Positions 12,682 to 14,150 of a stretch of 14,150 nt of DNA are shown here, piece by piece. This DNA is from Candidatus Limnocylindrales bacterium (GTDB lineage: Bacteria > Chloroflexota > Limnocylindria > Limnocylindrales > CSP1-4). Each line of letters starts with the position of its first letter. The stretch's first letter is position 1. The notes beneath the pieces were generated by a model. The model made no database searches, was not told where the DNA came from, and saw nothing but the letters and a program-made list of their open reading frames with translations. The DNA is taken from NCBI GenBank assembly GCA_031292335.1, contig JARLHH010000385.1, forward strand, positions 1 through 14,150. The letters are read 5' to 3'. Position numbers and translations under genes: made by a program.

Positions 12682-13305
12682 TCATGATGACGCGTACCGA
12701 CACGGCTCGTGACTTCCGACGACCGCTCGCGTGATGAAGACACCGTTCGCGATGCCGGTCCGAACGTTTAGGCGACAGCGTGTCAGGGTCGCGGTGTCGA
12801 ACAGCATCCAGTCCGCCTGCGTTGTGGTCCACTCCCGGATCAGATGGCGAGGCCGGGCGCTGCAACTCGCGGGAAGGACGAACAGACCACCCCACTTCGA
12901 CCCCGTCGGCCAGCGCCAGCTCCCGGAATGACCCACGCGGTCAAGCTCGATCACGAAGACCTCGCGCGGCGTCCGGCGCTCATACGCCTGCCCGGTGTAC
13001 TTCTGGGACATCCGGTCGATGAAGGCGAGCCCTTCGTCGGGCCGGATCTCGACGACCCGTCCGCTGAGCGACAGCCAGCCCTAGGGGGTCTTGGCGCTCA
13101 CGATGACAACGCCCACCTGGGGACGGACGCGGAGCGCTCGGCCCTTCTTCGAACCCATCGGCGAGCTGGCAAGGAGATGGGTGCCGTCGTAGTCCACCCA
13201 CACGGGAAAGGGGACGATCTGGCCTGCCACTGTCGTGTACGAGACGACGCCGAGGGCGGGCTCGGCGAAGAGGTCGAGCAGTTCGCCTGAGATGGAAGCG
13301 CTCAT
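12682..13305 (-). pseudogene. PPOX-fold (split-barrel F420/FMN) protein interrupted by an in-frame TAG
   Basis: Reading from ATG 13305, 74 codons give a normal pyridoxamine-phosphate-oxidase-like protein of the TIGR03618/Rv1155 type: SGELLDLFAEPALGVVSYTT, then FPVWVDYDGTHLLASSPMGS, KKGRALRVRPQVGVVIVSAKTP. A TAG then occurs at 13083-13081. The same frame continues at once with GWLSLSGRVVEIRPDEGLAF, a segment around MSQKYTGQAYERRTP, and REVFVIELDRVGHSG, the expected second half of the barrel. No base is gained or lost. Relatives often have Pro-Tyr before the strand that starts here, so a Tyr codon changed by one base to TAG is the simplest cause. The domain ends near 12904; a further 73 codons to the stop at 12682 show no family. 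Possibilities are a pseudogene, a sequence error or read-through. Confidence 0.8.
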
Positions 13306-13389
13306 TTCGCGGATGCCCTCCCATACGTCTGTTGAGCCATAGCGCGCTGGTCTACGCACCGCTAGAGCGCTGCGGGCGGGATCGCGGCA

Positions 13390-13806
13390 TCATGGCTGAT
13401 CCGCGACGGAGCCCACGTTCCGCGCGTTTAGGTCGCGGGTGCCGTCGAGCCCGAAGCTCACGATCCGGGTGGGGGTGATGCGGATCAGCTCGTCGGCGAA
13501 CCCAGGGCCGAGCGAAGCACCACCATCCCCGAGTCGGGAGGCCTGGCCGCGGATCTCCACCATGCGCGGCCGCCAGGGCGGCAGCAGGTCGTCGATGACA
13601 AACGCGACCCGTGGGTCACGCCCGATGTCACGCCACTTCTTCGAGTCGGCCAAGGCGTGCCCGCCGATGTCGATCGTGTCGAGTGAGCCGTTGTAGGCGA
13701 ACGAGACCGGCACGACGTGCGGGGCGCCGTCCGCACCGACCGTGGCCAGGCGCCCCAGACGCTGGCCGTCGAGGTACTCGCGTTCGATGACGCTGAAGAC
13801 GCTCAT
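13390..13806 (-). CDS. PPOX-class F420-dependent oxidoreductase (split-barrel)
   Basis: A complete 138-residue flavin/F420-binding split-barrel protein, similar in appearance to the TIGR04023 (MSMEG_5819-like) group. These proteins bind F420 or FMN at a dimer interface; reported activities include F420-dependent reduction of diverse substrates. Landmarks are MSVFSVIEREYLDGQRLGRL, LATVGADGAPHVVPVSFAYN (20-39), TIDIGGHALADSKKWRDIGR (44-63), VAFVIDDLLPPWRPRMVEIRG (67-87) and ELIRITPTRIVSFGLDG (105-121). The ATG at 13806 is preceded by AGGAG at 5 nt. The broken PPOX gene follows on the same strand 84 bp downstream. The two are different subfamilies, so this is a tandem pair and not a duplication. 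A plausible promoter lies at 13865-13893. Confidence 0.92.
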   Translation of the reverse strand: MSVFSVIEREYLDGQRLGRLATVGADGAPHVVPVSFAYNGSLDTIDIGGHALADSKKWRDIGRDPRVAFVIDDLLPPWRPRMVEIRGQASRLGDGGASLGPGFADELIRITPTRIVSFGLDGTRDLNARNVGSVADQP

Positions 13807-14150
13807 GGTGCTCCTGACACGGGAGGAAGGAGTGGATTCGGATCAGCGAGGTAGGGGTCAGGTCACGCTAGCCGACCACTGTTGCCGGCGCAAGGACGGT
13901 CCTGGCATGAACCATCCCGGTACGCTGCGCTCCCGGCCCGACGGACGGACCGCCATGCTCCCGGGTCCCACGAGCGAGGAACCAGGGGCAGGCGGCTCCG
14001 AATGCGGTGCCTACGGTCAGGGCGAATGGAGTAGCCCAGCAACGCCGTCGGATCTCAGCTGATCCCGGACACGAACGTTCCTCGCCGCCTTCTCCGCGCG
14101 GCGGGGATCGCGGAGGCGTCGTGCGGGCCATGCTCCTGGCCCGGTCCGCC
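13807..14150. other. Intergenic stretch without a supported gene
   Basis: Apart from the candidate promoter above, I see no coding frame with recognisable protein features and no tRNA-like fold. An inverted repeat, TCCTCGCCGC (14079-14088) and GCGGCGGGGA (14098-14107), pairs at 9 of 10 positions around a 9-base loop and may be a terminator or leader hairpin of whatever lies beyond the window. Confidence 0.5.
13865..13893 (-). promoter_or_regulatory. Candidate promoter of the PPOX gene pair
   Basis: On the minus strand TTGCGC (13888-13893) and TAGCGT (13865-13870) are separated by exactly 17 bases. The leader to the ATG at 13806 would be about 50 nt and contains the AGGAG ribosome site. The match is moderate. 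Confidence 0.4.

Noticed and set aside
12980..13324. 114-codon - strand frame overlapping the PPOX pseudogene
   Set aside because: It runs through the interrupted region in another frame, but its product lacks PPOX features, so it does not represent a frameshift repair.
13868..14131. 87-codon - strand open frame near the window end
   Set aside because: No motif and no ribosome site; it crosses the candidate promoter of the PPOX gene.

Overview
A very GC-rich bacterial window, roughly 70% GC by eye. It carries 13 intact or edge-truncated protein-coding genes and one gene broken by a stop codon. No rRNA, tRNA, IS element, phage gene or CRISPR array is visible. Two LLM-class flavin/F420 oxidoreductases, two F420/FMN split-barrel (PPOX) proteins, a nickel superoxide dismutase with its maturation protease, and a mix of leaderless and Shine-Dalgarno starts fit a high-GC Chloroflexota (Limnocylindria-like soil or freshwater lineage). 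A high-GC actinobacterium is the main alternative. The lineage is an inference; no marker gene settles it.

Layout. (1) 1-1956, + strand: the 3' part of a Rieske ring-hydroxylating oxygenase alpha subunit of the betaine/carnitine type, then a hydrophobic integral membrane protein of unknown role. (2) 2018-3952, - strand: an apparent operon of a small ACT protein, an ACT plus conserved C-terminal domain protein (DUF5612-like), and exodeoxyribonuclease III. (3) 4086-5365, + strand, divergent from (2): an ArsC/Spx-fold protein with no cysteine at all, then a LOG-family nucleotide phosphoribohydrolase. (4) 5375-8233, - strand: marR, a 14-TM DHA2 drug exporter and a small Rieske ferredoxin, closely packed as an operon. 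A palindrome over the marR start codon looks like an autoregulatory operator. (5) 8324-11573: LLM oxidoreductase (+), SIS-domain sugar-phosphate isomerase-like protein (-), second LLM oxidoreductase (+). (6) 11429-12544, - strand: sodN followed by sodX. (7) 12545-13806, - strand: two tandem PPOX-fold genes, the downstream one split by an in-frame TAG. (8) 13807-14150: a probable promoter for the last gene; otherwise nothing recognisable.

How genes act together. SodN and SodX form a complete NiSOD maturation pair: SodX is expected to remove the 16-residue leader of SodN to expose the nickel-binding His. The MarR-exporter-Rieske unit looks like a ligand-responsive efflux operon with an attached electron-transfer protein. 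The LLM and PPOX proteins point to an F420- or flavin-dependent redox metabolism.

I did not find a clearly new multi-gene system. The points most worth checking are the amber codon in the PPOX gene, the cysteine-free ArsC-like protein, the antisense tail of SodX, the repeated leaderless-promoter pattern, and the ACT/DUF5612 operon.
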